DNA of 64,000 nt from Manduca sexta (taxonomy: Eukaryota > Arthropoda > Insecta > Lepidoptera > Sphingidae). Position numbers and translations under genes: made by a program. Below are positions 49,738-59,744 of the stretch, in pieces. Within the stretch, counting starts at the first letter, position 1. Every line of letters starts with the position of its first letter. Under the pieces are notes generated by a model. The model was not told where the DNA came from, did not search any database, and saw only the letters and a list, made by a program, of their open reading frames with translations. The stretch lies in contig NC_051120.1 in assembly GCF_014839805.1 (NCBI RefSeq), positions 10,540,001-10,604,000 on the forward strand, in the 5' to 3' direction.

Positions 49738-49748
49738 CACATTAGCTT
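49738..49748. repeat. target-site duplication of the LINE, 5'-side copy
   Basis: CACATTAGCTT, identical to 44198-44208. It marks the 5' end of the element at 49737. Confidence 0.8.
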
Positions 49749-49859
49749 AAACGTTCGTGTTGAAATAGTTTAGATATATAGTTCAATTATGTTAGGTATT
49801 TGTTTTATTGAGTAACGTAATTTTCTTTAGATTGCCAATCTTTATGGTATAAACCGAAG

Positions 49860-50125
49860 CATTTACTGATGGTAGGTCTTTCATATGTGAGAGTCCGCCT
49901 GGGTAGGTACAACCACAATGTCTATTTCTGCCGTTAAGCAGTGTGTAGTCACTGTTGTGTTCCGGTTTGAAGAACATCATAGCCAGTGTAACTACTGGAC
50001 ATAATGAGACTTAAAATCTCATGTCTCGGAATGGCGAGCGCGGTTGAATGCTAAACAATACTTTGTAATTCAAGGTGTTGGATAGTGTTTCTACTATTTA
50101 TGGGCGGTCGTATCGCTTATCATCT
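49860..50125 (-). mobile_element. SINE-like family B copy
   Basis: Reverse copy: GATGGTAGGTCTTTCATATG, GTGTGTAGTCACTGTTGTG, TACTGGACATAATGAGAC, TATGGGCGGTCGTATCGC. It lies 110 bp outside the LINE. Confidence 0.65.
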
Positions 50126-50149
50126 TCATCATATTGTAATTTTATTTTG

Positions 50150-50265
50150 TCACTGAGCACTAAAATTCAATTTTCCCGACCCGGTTTCGAATGCGGAACC
50201 TACGCTTAGTATTGTTACGCGCACGCAATACAACTACGCCACCAATGTAGTTAAGCCAGTCAGTA
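50150..50265 (-). mobile_element. tRNA-derived SINE family 1, head fragment
   Basis: Minus strand: TGGCGTAGTTGTATTGCGTG (A box) and GCATTCGAAACC (worn B box), then CGGGAAAATTGAATTTTAG. It abuts the preceding family B copy. Confidence 0.6.
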
Positions 50266-51019
50266 GCATTAACCTACTGCATTATGTCCGTAATTTCATT
50301 CGAATTATATAACAGTCAATGCTTAGATTATTACTTGACAAATAGACAAAACAATGGTACCTACCTATCGTAGGTACTCTCCTATACGAAGACACACCTG
50401 GCAAAAAAGTCCCCTAATATATTATTTACATTTTATCCAAAAATCATCGACCAAACTATAATAAAGTAGAAAAATATAAATTAAGAAGAAAATATTCATA
50501 ATAAATGCATTTTAATGGGAAAACAGAGGAACGTCTTAATATCTAGAAATATTAAAAATTGATATGGAAGATTCGTCTATACATTATTTAGTGGGTCACA
50601 GTTGTTGTTTAGTGGAATGCCGAGTTTGGTAAAAAATATCTACCGTCGAAATACATAAAGTTTTCATGAAGTATTAATAAAAAGTAAAAAAATCTATAAA
50701 TTTATTTTATTATAAAAGCCAATCCAAGAGCATCAGAAACTATTATTTAATGTCATTAATTTTACAACAAACTCAAAATCCCACCAACCAGCAACCCGAT
50801 TACATCAATTTGCACGTACAATTATTTTGTTGGCATTCCACGGGTTTACAATACTATTTGCGATAATATTTACAAGACGGTCGTTTCTATATCCTTTTGT
50901 TATCTCTGCGGCATCTGTAACGAATAAATTAAAGGATATTACGAAGCGCCCTTGTTAAACGAAATTTTATTCGCTTAGTATTGTGGAGCGAAATATATTA
51001 TAACATCATATTTCCTATA
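50266..51019. other. intergenic, nothing recognised
   Basis: AT-rich, no supported feature. Confidence 0.35.
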
Positions 51020-51340
51020 GCAGCGATAGCCTAGTTGATTGTGGAACGGACTGCCGAGACGAATGTCTGCAGGTTCACATCACAATTGCACACACCTCTG
51101 ACTTTTCTAAAAAAATATATATGTATTCTTCGTGAATTATCGCTTGCTTTGACGGTGAAGGAAAACATCGTGACGAAACCTGCATACGCTGAGAAGTTCT
51201 CTATAAGAATTTCGAGGGTGTGTGAAGTCTACCAATCCGTACCAGGCCAGCGTGGTGAACTAAAAGCTTATCCTGCTCAGTAGTAGAAGAGGCCCGTGGC
51301 CAACAGCACAACAGTATATAATACAGATCTGATATTATTA
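51020..51340 (+). mobile_element. tRNA-derived SINE family C, full length
   Basis: GCAGCGATAGCCTAGTTGAT carries the A box. AGGTTCACATC is a B box with one change. The body follows the 30467 copy, ending GAGGCCCGTGGCC and TAATACAGATCTGATATT. Confidence 0.75.
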
Positions 51341-51908
51341 TATTTCTATCATATTTCCTGTTGACATTATTAATTAAATGGTTTTGATCTCACGTATCCA
51401 AAAGAGATAAGATGCAATTAGAAATACCGAAATCACTTGTTGTCTCTTCAATTATTCTGTACCAAAGAGTTCTAAGATTATATTATAGAACATATAATAG
51501 GACATTGGGAAGATTGTTATACAAAAATGTTGCGCTCATGCAATGGTTACTCAATCTACTGGTAAATAGCAAAGTATCAATATAATAGAATATTTTTCCG
51601 TATCGTGATTTGCACGTTTTGAATGCGCATATTAGCATATTTTCTGTAATAATGTTATTTTTGTATTCATATCTAAGGACGTCGTAACATCTTGTCACCC
51701 GGACATTTCAAATAAGACAACGATTTATTACAAATTGGTAAACTTTTGGAGCCAAAATTTCGTAGTGATGTCCCGCCTAAAACTTATACTGTTTAATTCT
51801 TTCTTCTGTACCCAACGTTATAATTAGTACAAATTAAATTCTGGACAACACGCGAAAACGAAAATAAAGAACTGATCAAAACATTGAAGCCAAGACGTCA
51901 CCAAAAAC
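51341..51908. other. intergenic, nothing recognised
   Basis: Between the SINE and the left end of the motif-rich element; no supported feature. Confidence 0.35.
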
Positions 51909-52386
51909 AGATTGTGTACATATCGACGCTAGAAAGCATAAACGCTGTAACCCTGAAAGTATGAACTTTACACCAGAGCCAAAAAACTTTTGAAATTTTA
52001 GAAAAAAAATCATAACTCGTGAACCGTTACACTTACAAGTTTGCGGTTTTTAGCAAAGTTGTGCAGTTTGTGCTCAGCTATAATATGGTCATTAGCTATT
52101 TCATCTAAAGTTCCCTGGACAAGATTTAATATGGGTTACAGCAAATAGAAGCTTTTTTTTTGAGACCTTGAAAACGCTGTAACCATATTAGACAAAGTAT
52201 GAAAGATTCATTTTGTCACGTTTTTTGGGAAAGCATAAACGTTGTAATTAGCATACTCTCTATTTTAAAATGCTGTAAGCAATGGAACAGACTATACTTA
52301 AACGTCAATAAAGTTGAAATAAAAGACTTTTAAAAAGTTAAAAACTAATATTTTTATTAGGAACTCTCTTTTTGACTACAAAATTA

Positions 52387-52454
52387 TTATATTAAATTAA
52401 CTTTTATTACTCTACTGTATATACAGTAGAGTAATAAAAGTTAATTTAATATAA
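52387..52454. repeat. perfect 68-bp palindrome without spacer
   Basis: Two 34-base arms meet at CTGTAT|ATACAG (centre between 52420 and 52421) and are exact complements, from TTATATTAAATTAAC at the left edge to GTTAATTTAATATAA at the right edge. The match stops at the next base on both sides. It could be two abutting inverted transposon ends (TA followed by CAGTAGAGTAATAAAAG) or a cruciform-forming site. Confidence 0.9.
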
Positions 52455-52620
52455 AGGAATATTCCTTTGTAGAAATCTCCCTTACATTAAATGGTAAAAA
52501 ATAAAAACAATCTAAAAATATAAAAATGAGTAATCCTTTACTTTTATGATTCAACCTCTCATTGATTTTTAACTCTACTATATTATAGATTTTTTTTTCT
52601 CATTAATCTTCTGAACATCT

Positions 52621-52689
52621 TTATTCCTTTTGAACAGCGTTCTCGGAATCAGCTTCTTTTGCTTTGGAATCTTCGAAGAAATAACTTAA
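52621..52689 (-). CDS. possible C-terminal exon of an element-encoded protein
   Basis: The minus strand reads FFEDSKAKEADSENAVQKE and stops at TAA (52621-52623), which overlaps AATAAA. A possible acceptor (TTTTTAAG) precedes it. The lysine/glutamate-rich end is protein-like but short, so this is only a candidate. Confidence 0.25.
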   Translation of the reverse strand, partial: LSYFFEDSKAKEADSENAVQKE

Positions 52690-52967
52690 AAATGAAATTC
52701 TTAAAAAAAAATCATAATCGAATCATAACAACTAACTTTAAAAGCTATTTAAGCAATATTAATAATTAAATAAAACAAATAATATAAATGCAATTTATAA
52801 AATAAATGAAACAAATACAATAAATAAATAGGTAAAAATAATTGTTTTCTTCGACTAAATTTTATAGAGAAAATTAGCTTTGGTCAATATTTCCTTATCA
52901 TAGTACGTTCGATTGTTGAGGATCTTTTGTTTCTTCAGAAACATTATTGTTATTATAAGGTATTGAC

Positions 52968-53840
52968 GATGAGTATGGAGCTGGTGTCGTAAAAGAAAAC
53001 ACGGTACCTTTTTGGTTCCAACGTTTTCTTTCTGGAAATTTCGACCTTCAGAATAAGCCCCGTAGACGGCTGGAAACGAAAGTGAATACTGAGGAATTAA
53101 AAGTTATTATGGAAGCGGATCCATCGCAAACTACTTTAGAGTTAGCTGTAGGGTTAGGTGTGAGCGATAAAAGTATTTTAATCCTTTTGAAGCAAATCAG
53201 GAAAGCAAAATAGCTTGAAAGGTACCTCATAGATTGAGTGAATCAAACCAGCAAAATCGCGTCGAATGCTGCGTTACATTGCTCAACCGACACTATCATT
53301 ATAGGATTTGTAATCGAATGATTACCTGTAATGAAAAGTTCTTCACAATGGCTGGATCCTAGAGAACCATCCAAATCCTGCCCCAAGCGAAAATTGATTC
53401 AAAGAAGATTAGTTTTGAGTGTTTGGTGGACTAGTGCTGGTGTCGTTCACTAACGCTTTCTAAAATCTGGCCAAACGATTATGGCAGATATCTATTATCA
53501 GCAACTGCAAACCATGATGGGCAAACTAGTTGCCAAAAGGAGGCTGGTCAATCGCTGTAGGCCACTGCTGCTTCAGGACAAGGCTAGACCACACACTGCA
53601 CAACCGACAGCCACTAAACTAGAGAAGTTGCAATTGAAATGTCTGCGACATCCGCCGCACTCTCTCCGGACCTTGCTCCAACAATTACCATTTTTTCAGT
53701 AAATTCAATAACTTTTACAAGGAAAAAAATTCGACTCCGATGTGGCATTCCAAACCGCCTCCAGAAAGTTTATTGATTCTCGCCCCCATGTTTTTTTTAG
53801 TAAAGAGATCAATGAACTCCCTACAAATAGTAAAAATGCA
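52968..53840 (+). pseudogene. mariner transposase remnant (cecropia-like), inactivated
   Basis: The frame is open 52968-53213 (WFQRFLSGNFDLQNKPRR, the helix-turn-helix half), then stops and shifts occur. The catalytic half follows in pieces: QWLDPREPSKSCPKRKL, VWWTSAGVV, LKSGQTI, VNRCRPLLLQDKARPH (second catalytic Asp; ancestral DNARPH), LRHPPHS (ancestral HPPYSPDL, third catalytic Asp lost) and FIDSRPHVFFSKEINELP near the end. At least three stops occur between 53211 and 53460. Terminal repeats are not recognisable. It is nested inside the motif-rich element, so it inserted after that element did. Confidence 0.85.
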
Positions 53841-53931
53841 TAGATAACAATGGCACATACTTTGATTAATTAATTATATTGTAAAAATATCCAGTATGTA
53901 TTTTTCCCATACAAAATGCTAATTTCTCATG

Positions 53932-54114
53932 TCAAAACCTAGTATTAAGAATTTCTATCAATTTTCCGTTTATTTCTTTATAGATTTTTTGACTGAGAAT
54001 CATTATTTTTTTATTATTATAATTTTCAGTTTCATCTATCATAACATCATTATTTGAGATGGAATTACACTCTAGTATTAAATATTTTCGCCATATACGA
54101 CGTTCAAACGACAT
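53932..54114 (-). CDS. possible exon of an element-encoded protein
   Basis: After a good acceptor (AATTTGATTTCAG) the minus strand reads MSFERRIWRKYLILE..., 60 codons to a stop at 53932-53934. It is rich in charged residues and has no known domain. An alternative reading would splice out at ACTAG|GTTTTG just before the stop. It shares strand with the candidate exon at 52621-52689, with the mariner between them. Confidence 0.3.
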   Translation of the reverse strand: MSFERRIWRKYLILECNSISNNDVMIDETENYNNKKIMILSQKIYKEINGKLIEILNTRF

Positions 54115-54446
54115 CTGAAATCAAATTACTAAATATATTATTTAATTAAGTAATTGTAACATTTATTCTTATAATGAAAAAAAAAATCTCAGGACGTTTT
54201 TATTATAACTCACAGACTTATTTTATCTACTGGTTTTGCTTATCAAAATTACAAAATTTTAGTCGATGTCAATTAAGAGATATTCAAAATCTCAAGAAAT
54301 GCTTCAAAATTGTATTACTAAAATTAATATTGCTCCTACATTTTACATAACGATAGTAGTTAGGTTATAATTTACCTATTACAGTAAATCATAATAAAAG
54401 GAAATATTGGACAATGGTTAATTAGTGTATAATCAATAAAAAAAAT

Positions 54447-54659
54447 ATGAATGTATTTAAAAACTTATCGTTAAAAGAGCGCCCAATTGGCGTAAAGCTC
54501 CAACTTACAGCAAACACAACACTGCACGACACGAAGCGACTAAGACGTTTCGTCGGCTGCAAAAAGGTGCCACGCGACTGTATTAACGCAGTAATTCAAA
54601 TATTTTCAAACGATCGATACGGTACGGATCGTATTTTTAAACGATGTAAAAGGATTTAA
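54447..54659 (+). CDS. hypothetical 70-codon ORF in the right arm of the motif-rich element
   Basis: ATG at 54447, stop TAA at 54657-54659. The protein is basic (KRLRRFVGCKKVPRDC, FKRCKRI at the end) with three cysteines and no recognised family. One copy of the iterated motif lies inside it, which argues for chance. Reported because it is the only clean frame in this arm. Confidence 0.2.
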   Translation: MNVFKNLSLKERPIGVKLQLTANTTLHDTKRLRRFVGCKKVPRDCINAVIQIFSNDRYGTDRIFKRCKRI

Positions 54660-55104
54660 ATTAGTAATCTCCTCATGTCACATACCATGTAAACGTTGTA
54701 AATTTGGAGTGTATATTATTTACATACCGTATAAACGTTGTAACCTGAGTGTGTCTAAAAATATTGTGCCGTATTAACGTAGTAAACATGGTACACTTTA
54801 GATTACAACCGATCAAATGGTGTAAGTACCTTTACTACAAAAAACACTAGTTTTTCGGTGGGTTACAGCAATATAAAGTCTGAGATATGTAAAAAAATCA
54901 CCAAAATTTTACGCTGTGCAAAAATTTTTTTCATCTTAGAGCAACGAGCATGGATTCATTCGACGCAGAAAAATTTCCTGATTCCAACGGTGTAAAAAAC
55001 GTATTTTCGATATTTCAAGGGTTACAGCGTTTATGCTTTCCAGCGTCGATATATACAATTGCTGGCAGAACTCATATAGCATACTCATCATTGGTCAGTT
55101 TGAC

Positions 55105-55245
55105 TTTCGTTTTGCATATTTCGCACATTGTGGTGACCCCCGGGATGGACGGCGGCGTGGAAGGTAAGCCTTATGCTGCCGATGACGCGGGGAGCGTCCT
55201 TCGGTTGCGCGGGGGCGGCGGAGCCAACTCCCAATAGAAGACGGG
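55105..55245. repeat. GC-rich block beside the motif-rich element
   Basis: About 130 bases of very GC-rich sequence (GGACGGCGGCGTGGAAGG, GCGCGGGGGCGGCGGAGCC) in AT-rich surroundings. The plus frame ends SVLRLRGGGGANSQ. The LRLRGG matches the ubiquitin tail by chance; no ubiquitin fold precedes it. Probably a fragment of a transposon or a decayed exon. Confidence 0.4.
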
Positions 55246-55434
55246 CTTTTTTGGTTGATTATACGCTAGCCCCATCACTGCTCCTCTGTGCTCATAATAC
55301 CATTGACTATACGAGATCGAGACATAATTAATTATTTTTAATTATTCTTTAATTTGTCTTCCAATTTTATATCAAAATCTTCTCTGTTTTCTCTCCACTG
55401 TACACGCTGTATATAAAGAAATTAAAGACATTAC

Positions 55435-55547
55435 CATATGTTCGTCTGGTGAGGGAGGCTTGTGCGTCTTCTGTCCGTCCGGCAGCTCCCTGATGGTGTA
55501 GCTCTTGTTGTCGCTCGACTCCAGCACCACGCGCGGGGGTTCTGCTT
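55435..55547 (-). CDS. Sidestep-family receptor, cytoplasmic exon 2 of the visible set
   Basis: Acceptor TTCACACAG, donor ATG|GTAATG. It takes one base from the previous exon (G+AA = Glu) and reads EAEPPRVVLESSDNKSY..., ending PPSPDEHM in phase 0. It is a proline-rich, charged cytoplasmic tail segment with no catalytic domain. At least one more exon must follow at lower coordinates; none is recognised. The frame at 55367-55576 in a different phase is a shadow. Confidence 0.65.
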
Positions 55548-55720
55548 CTGTGTGAATACGTTAGGGATCCACTCATGTAATTTTTATGACTAGTATATTA
55601 TTTGTGATATTCAACCTCTGTTTGCTGCCAATCTTTAATAAACCCAGAACAAACTTGTAGTACGCCATTTTCTCGCGTTCCTTGTTACTATTGAAATTTG
55701 TTTTAACTATCTATACTACA

Positions 55721-55983
55721 GCTCGAAATAGTCAACATTAATAATGTAGAGCGCTTCTGTCAAATTAGTTTTCTTAAATTTTATTACCTACGTTTTTTTA
55801 ACCTATCCTAAAAGTTCTTGGATAAGTTATTATCTCCAAATTTTTTAATTATAGCTCGAAATAGTCAAAATTAATAATGTAGAGCGCTTCTGTCAAATTA
55901 GTTTTCTTAAATCTTATTAACTACGTTTTTTTAACCTATCCTAAAAGTTCTTGGATAAGTTATTATCTCCAAATTTTTTAATT
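55721..55983. repeat. two-copy tandem duplication, period 133 bp, in an intron
   Basis: GCTCGAAATAGTCAA starts at 55721 and 55854. The two 133-base units differ at only a few positions (ACATT/AAATT, TTTTATTACC/TCTTATTAAC), so the event is recent. Confidence 0.85.
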
Positions 55984-56081
55984 CTACCTGATTTTTAGAA
56001 GATAGCTCCTACCAAGGCCTACCGTTAAATGCTTCAAGACTTCCCGATCTATAAAGTAAAACACCCCATCTTCATACTCAC

Positions 56082-56224
56082 CAGACTTAGGATTGAGGAT
56101 GTCAGGTTTGGTCTCGAGCTTGTCCGCAGGCGCTGGGTACGCTATGAGATACCTCCTGCCTTGAGCGTCTACCTGGACCACGCTCTGCGAAGGTCGCTTA
56201 CTGCCTGACGAGTTGTCGTTACGC
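56082..56224 (-). CDS. Sidestep-family receptor, cytoplasmic exon 1
   Basis: Acceptor GATGTATCAG, donor TCTG|GTGAGT. Its first base completes the Lys codon of the membrane-span exon, then RNDNSSGSKRPSQSVVQV, DAQGRRYLIAYPAPADKLE and TKPDILNPKS. Length 143 bases; entry phase 2, exit phase 1, matching both neighbours. Juxtamembrane cytoplasmic region; a Tyr in RRYLIAY is a possible phosphorylation or endocytosis site by inference only. The longer unspliced frame (55984-56181) reads past the donor. Confidence 0.7.
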
Positions 56225-56329
56225 CTGATACATCAACAGATGTCAATACACAACACGTCTTTATTCCCGGTGTTAGTGCAACTAGGGCACCCAGATATGC
56301 CATGCGTTTTCTGTCATGTGATTCAGACT

Positions 56330-56490
56330 GATTGATCGCCTATCGCCTTATTAGGGACAAATTATAGATTCTGGGCTGACACTGAGTAGAAAGTCCTATT
56401 ATCACGTTGCGTGACCTGGGATTCGAATATAAGACCTTAGACCGGCGGTCGTACTGCCCAAGCAACTAAGCCACCGAGCCAGTCGATGGT
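56330..56490 (-). mobile_element. tRNA-derived SINE family 1 in a receptor intron
   Basis: Minus strand: CTCGGTGGCTTAGTTGC (A box), ATTCGAATCCC (worn B box) at about 56421, CAGGTCACGCAACGTGATA, then the CCTAATAAGGCGATAGGCGA body. Moderately diverged. Confidence 0.65.
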
Positions 56491-56928
56491 AATAATATTT
56501 CTCGTCTTTCCTTCAAGCTATAAATCGAATTATGTATATGTATAGAGATAGTTTACGAGCACAAAATTAACTTAACCTACTTTTTCTTGGAGATACAATA
56601 ATAAATTCACGCGGGTGGAGCTTTTATCAGAAGCTTGTTACATGTAATACTCAATGAACTTTTAAGGTAAGAACAAAAGTGCAAACAAAACAAAATGAGA
56701 AAAGACAATCAACTGAAGCTATCTTTGGACCATTTATGAGGTCAGATCATAATGAAGTCGATAAAATCAGTACAAGTAATTATCAACTCCGAACTGAACT
56801 TGAATCCAGTTAGTGTAATGATATACTCGGTTTCCTGTAATTAATTAAACATCTAATTATCTAGTATCTTTGATACAGTTGTTAATTATCTAGTAATGTT
56901 CGGTACCGCTAATTATGTAGTAACTTAC

Positions 56929-57034
56929 TTGCGCACAGCCAGGACGACAATAGCAGCAGCTATTGTGAGTATTGTAGCGAGCGCTGCAATCGCGGCGGCA
57001 GCGGGGAACTTGGACTCCGCTCGCGTAGTGCTTT
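56929..57034 (-). CDS. Sidestep-family receptor, transmembrane exon
   Basis: Acceptor GTTTTGAAACAG, donor CGCAA|GTAAGT. After G+AA (Glu) it reads STTRAESKFPAAAAIAAL, then ATILTIAAAIVVLAVR: one hydrophobic segment of about 24 residues followed by a positive stop-transfer (RKRN, continued in the next exon). It makes the protein a type I single-pass membrane receptor, extracellular FN3 side first. 106 bases, entry phase 1, exit phase 2. Confidence 0.75.
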
Positions 57035-57922
57035 CTGTTTCAAAACGTATTAATTACGAGCGCCTGAATCAAAAGTACTTTAGGCGAACCAGATAGTCTC
57101 TTGAAATTGTGTTGCTTAATTAATAGTATTTGCAATATTTTTCGCAAACTGTCTTCATGATAAACTTAACTTATTTTTTGTTTTTGTTTTTATTTTGATG
57201 GAACAACTAATTAGTGGATCACTACTACTTCACTAGGGATGGAGCATTTATTGGACCTCTGTAAATCTGTCAATTTTGCTCAAAATTAGATCCATAAGGT
57301 CGACCTTGCCCGATAAGCAAAACTGCTAGCAGCGCACTATGATTATATATATTTTTTATAGTTAACAATTTGCTCAATATTACAGACGAGTAACGGCATA
57401 CCCTCAAAATAATAGAGATATCACTAAACTTTTCGTGCCGTCAATGTTAAATTTCTACACAATAACTTTATTGATCACACCATCTGATACGTACATTATA
57501 TTAGTATGATCTACGGAGTTAAGCCAACTGCTCCCACCACATTACAGGTTAATTTGTACGAAAATCTAGTTGGCTCCGTCCCAAAGAGCACTTTAACCTA
57601 CACCCACGAATTTATCTGTAGCATTACTGTGCCACTGGTCATTTATTGTGATAATCTCTGCATAATAACATTCAGGATCTTTGTTATTGCTGTGGTCATA
57701 GGAAAATTATGAGCTGATTTTAAATTTATTTTTCACAGCATAGTTATTGCGTTCTATCTGACCTGATTAGTTTTAATCAGTGAATTTAATCCATTTCATC
57801 ATTCCTAGAATTCAGTTCTTTACTGTATTGAGTTTTTGCGATATACATGCTAGTTCCTCTTTTGTCAAAGACAATCACAATCGGATAGCATAGCATGATA
57901 AAAGTCTTTTGACACCTTACAA

Positions 57923-58060
57923 CAAAGGCGGCTTCATGGGGAGGCGAACCGGAGAACCGTCCGATCTTATAGATCAAACTACCTAATTTTTCTCCGCTCG
58001 GGGCACGGCGTTTTTTTTTTGCTTTCGCCTGGGGCCTTGCGTCGTTAAGGGCCGCCACTG
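57923..58060. mobile_element. short hAT-type MITE in a receptor intron
   Basis: Ends CAAAGGCGGC (57923) and GCCGCCACTG (to 58060). The right end, read on the minus strand, is the hAT-type CAGTGGCGGCCCTTAACG. Flanking 8-mers CCTTACAA and TATCACAA agree at 5 of 8 positions, so the duplication is doubtful. Confidence 0.5.
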
Positions 58061-58549
58061 TATCACAAAAACATAGTTGATATCTTATGCAGACTATTTT
58101 ATTTGATGTTGCATTATTTTTGTTTTATACTCGAAAATATAATGTAAAATTAGAATTAATTAGCTGAGCATTTAAAATCAGTAACAACATATTTTTTACG
58201 TACAATAAAATTCACATAATACCAACGTTGAACGATGATACTTTTAGATATTTTTGCGCCGTTTATGGTCAACTTAGCATACCAAATAGGTTCCATAGTT
58301 GCCTGATTTGGCAATGCGCCACAAACGTAGCAAGTTACTGCAAGAATATTAAGTATAGATCCAAGAATAAATTATGCTTTGGGAAATTCTATTGACATCA
58401 TTACAGCTATTTTCGTATATTTTTAACCCCATTTTATATCAGAATGTACGCTAACTGACAGTGGTCACATCATAAATACTGAAAATTGTGACTTCTCATG
58501 TTTACGCGAATGTTAAACATTAAAATTAAACTATTTTTTATAATTTATT

Positions 58550-58631
58550 TTTCTCCCGACGTTTCGAAGACTTTGCAGCCTTCACGGTCACGGGTCATGA
58601 TAGTAGATATCACCATCGTCTACTATCATGA
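58550..58631. repeat. repeat end with a 13-bp hairpin
   Basis: CCCGACGTTTCGAAGACTTT is a relative of the fragment at 4800. It is followed by TCATGATAGTAGA (58595) and its complement TCTACTATCATGA (58619-58631) around an 11-base loop. Confidence 0.55.
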
Positions 58632-59529
58632 TTAAACAAAAGGCCAAATAAATTGTGGTTGCGTTTTTCCCGGGCATGGGTCCAGTAAATAAGCACACGA
58701 AGATTGGGTCTTTGGGCATCTGATGTCTCGCAATACAACAGCGTACGGATAGCATCTTAAGAGTGGTACCACCATAGCCGAATTTTCAGGTTGGTGACCA
58801 AACAAGCAAAAGCAAGAAGTTAAATGTTGCAGACAAAACACGGCTGTACTTAAATATTCCATTAATGAAAACCTGCTTTAATTCTCTACGTCGAATAACT
58901 CAACGATGGATTCCTTATTATACTTTAGTGACCGCCAGAGCTTAATTCCAAACTTACAGGTTAGCTGCTTTGATGAACTAACCAAGTTTACAGTGAAATA
59001 AGTTCGACGTAGTTTCAATGGAAAGCTACCTCAAAATACTTCTAACTTATACTCGACACATTATATCTACGACCTGATTGCATTAAAAGTTTAAAAAGCT
59101 CTGGAAACTTGGCGATTTGGTAAAAACGCTAGAATGAAATCTGCTTGACTCCTAGGCGATAGACGTTTTCCGTTTTACTTTTTATTTCTTTACTAGTATA
59201 AGTTTTTACTGGCAGTCTGGTAAAGGAATGAATATTAAAACGACGACTTGGATATTATGGTCTCAAAATATGGAACGCGTTGAAGTTTAGGCTAGTTTAG
59301 GTACTTAGAGAGGCTTTTAGGGTTAGTCTAGCATTCTGGCCTAAAACAAGAATTTTAGGTTTAATATTATTTACTGTGACTAAGGAACGAACTACGTATC
59401 AAATTGCAAAACCTTTGGCGAAGTTTTCGGAACAAAATTATGAATTTTATACCCTTGTTCTTTATGAACCATTAATAATAATAAAACACGAGGTTGGCAC
59501 GTAATTAGGGTTTGCACGAGGATCCTTAC

Positions 59530-59679
59530 CTGCTCTTTTCGCAGCATCCCTGTACACCAAGTCCCTTAATAGCACAGGGTCTGAGGCTCCCTTGCTGTTC
59601 CTCGCAGTCACGACCAGCTCCTCGTCTTCCGTCAACGACTCCACGGAAGACCAGCTTATGTTCAACCATACTACTAGAT
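59530..59679 (-). CDS. Sidestep-family receptor, FN3 domain second half
   Basis: Acceptor ACTTTGTCCAG, donor GCAG|GTAAGG. Entry and exit phase 1. It reads DLVVWLNISWSSVESLTED, then EELVVTARNSKGASDPVLL and RDLVYRDAAKRA. The ARNSKGASDPV loop is the FN3 F-G region in the form typical of Sidestep proteins (VYAxNxKGRSxPVVL), followed by the short stalk to the membrane. 150 bases with no stop. Confidence 0.75.
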
Positions 59680-59744
59680 CTGGACAAAGTTTGATACTTA
59701 AAAACTCGGATGACAATAATTCGTAATATCGATACTAGGTATTA

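Larger units (their letters stand above)
51909..55068. mobile_element. unclassified 3.2-kb element with inverted ends and iterated TAAACGYTGTAA motif
   Basis: The left end reads ATCGACGCTAGAAAGCATAA, then ACGCTGTAACCCTGAAA (51922-51957). The complement of the right end reads ATCGACGCTGGAAAGCATAA, then ACGCTGTAACCCTTGAAA (down from 55050). Inside both arms, and only there, the motif ATAAACG(C/T)TGTAA recurs: 51938, 52171, 52235, 54582, 54689, 54731, 54773, and reversed at 55022. Weaker forms lie at 52135, 52269 and 54863. Repeated transposase-binding sites in long ends occur in several DNA transposon groups. No transposase is recognisable here; a mariner remnant and a palindrome lie in the middle. 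Outer borders are approximate. Confidence 0.6.

Noticed and set aside
54950..55237. 95-codon plus-strand frame ending in LRLRGG, considered as a ubiquitin-like protein
   Set aside because: It crosses the end of the motif-rich element and has no ubiquitin fold; only six residues match.
55367..55576. 69-codon minus-strand frame
   Set aside because: It overlaps the receptor's cytoplasmic exon in another phase; the phase chain from upstream exons selects the other frame.
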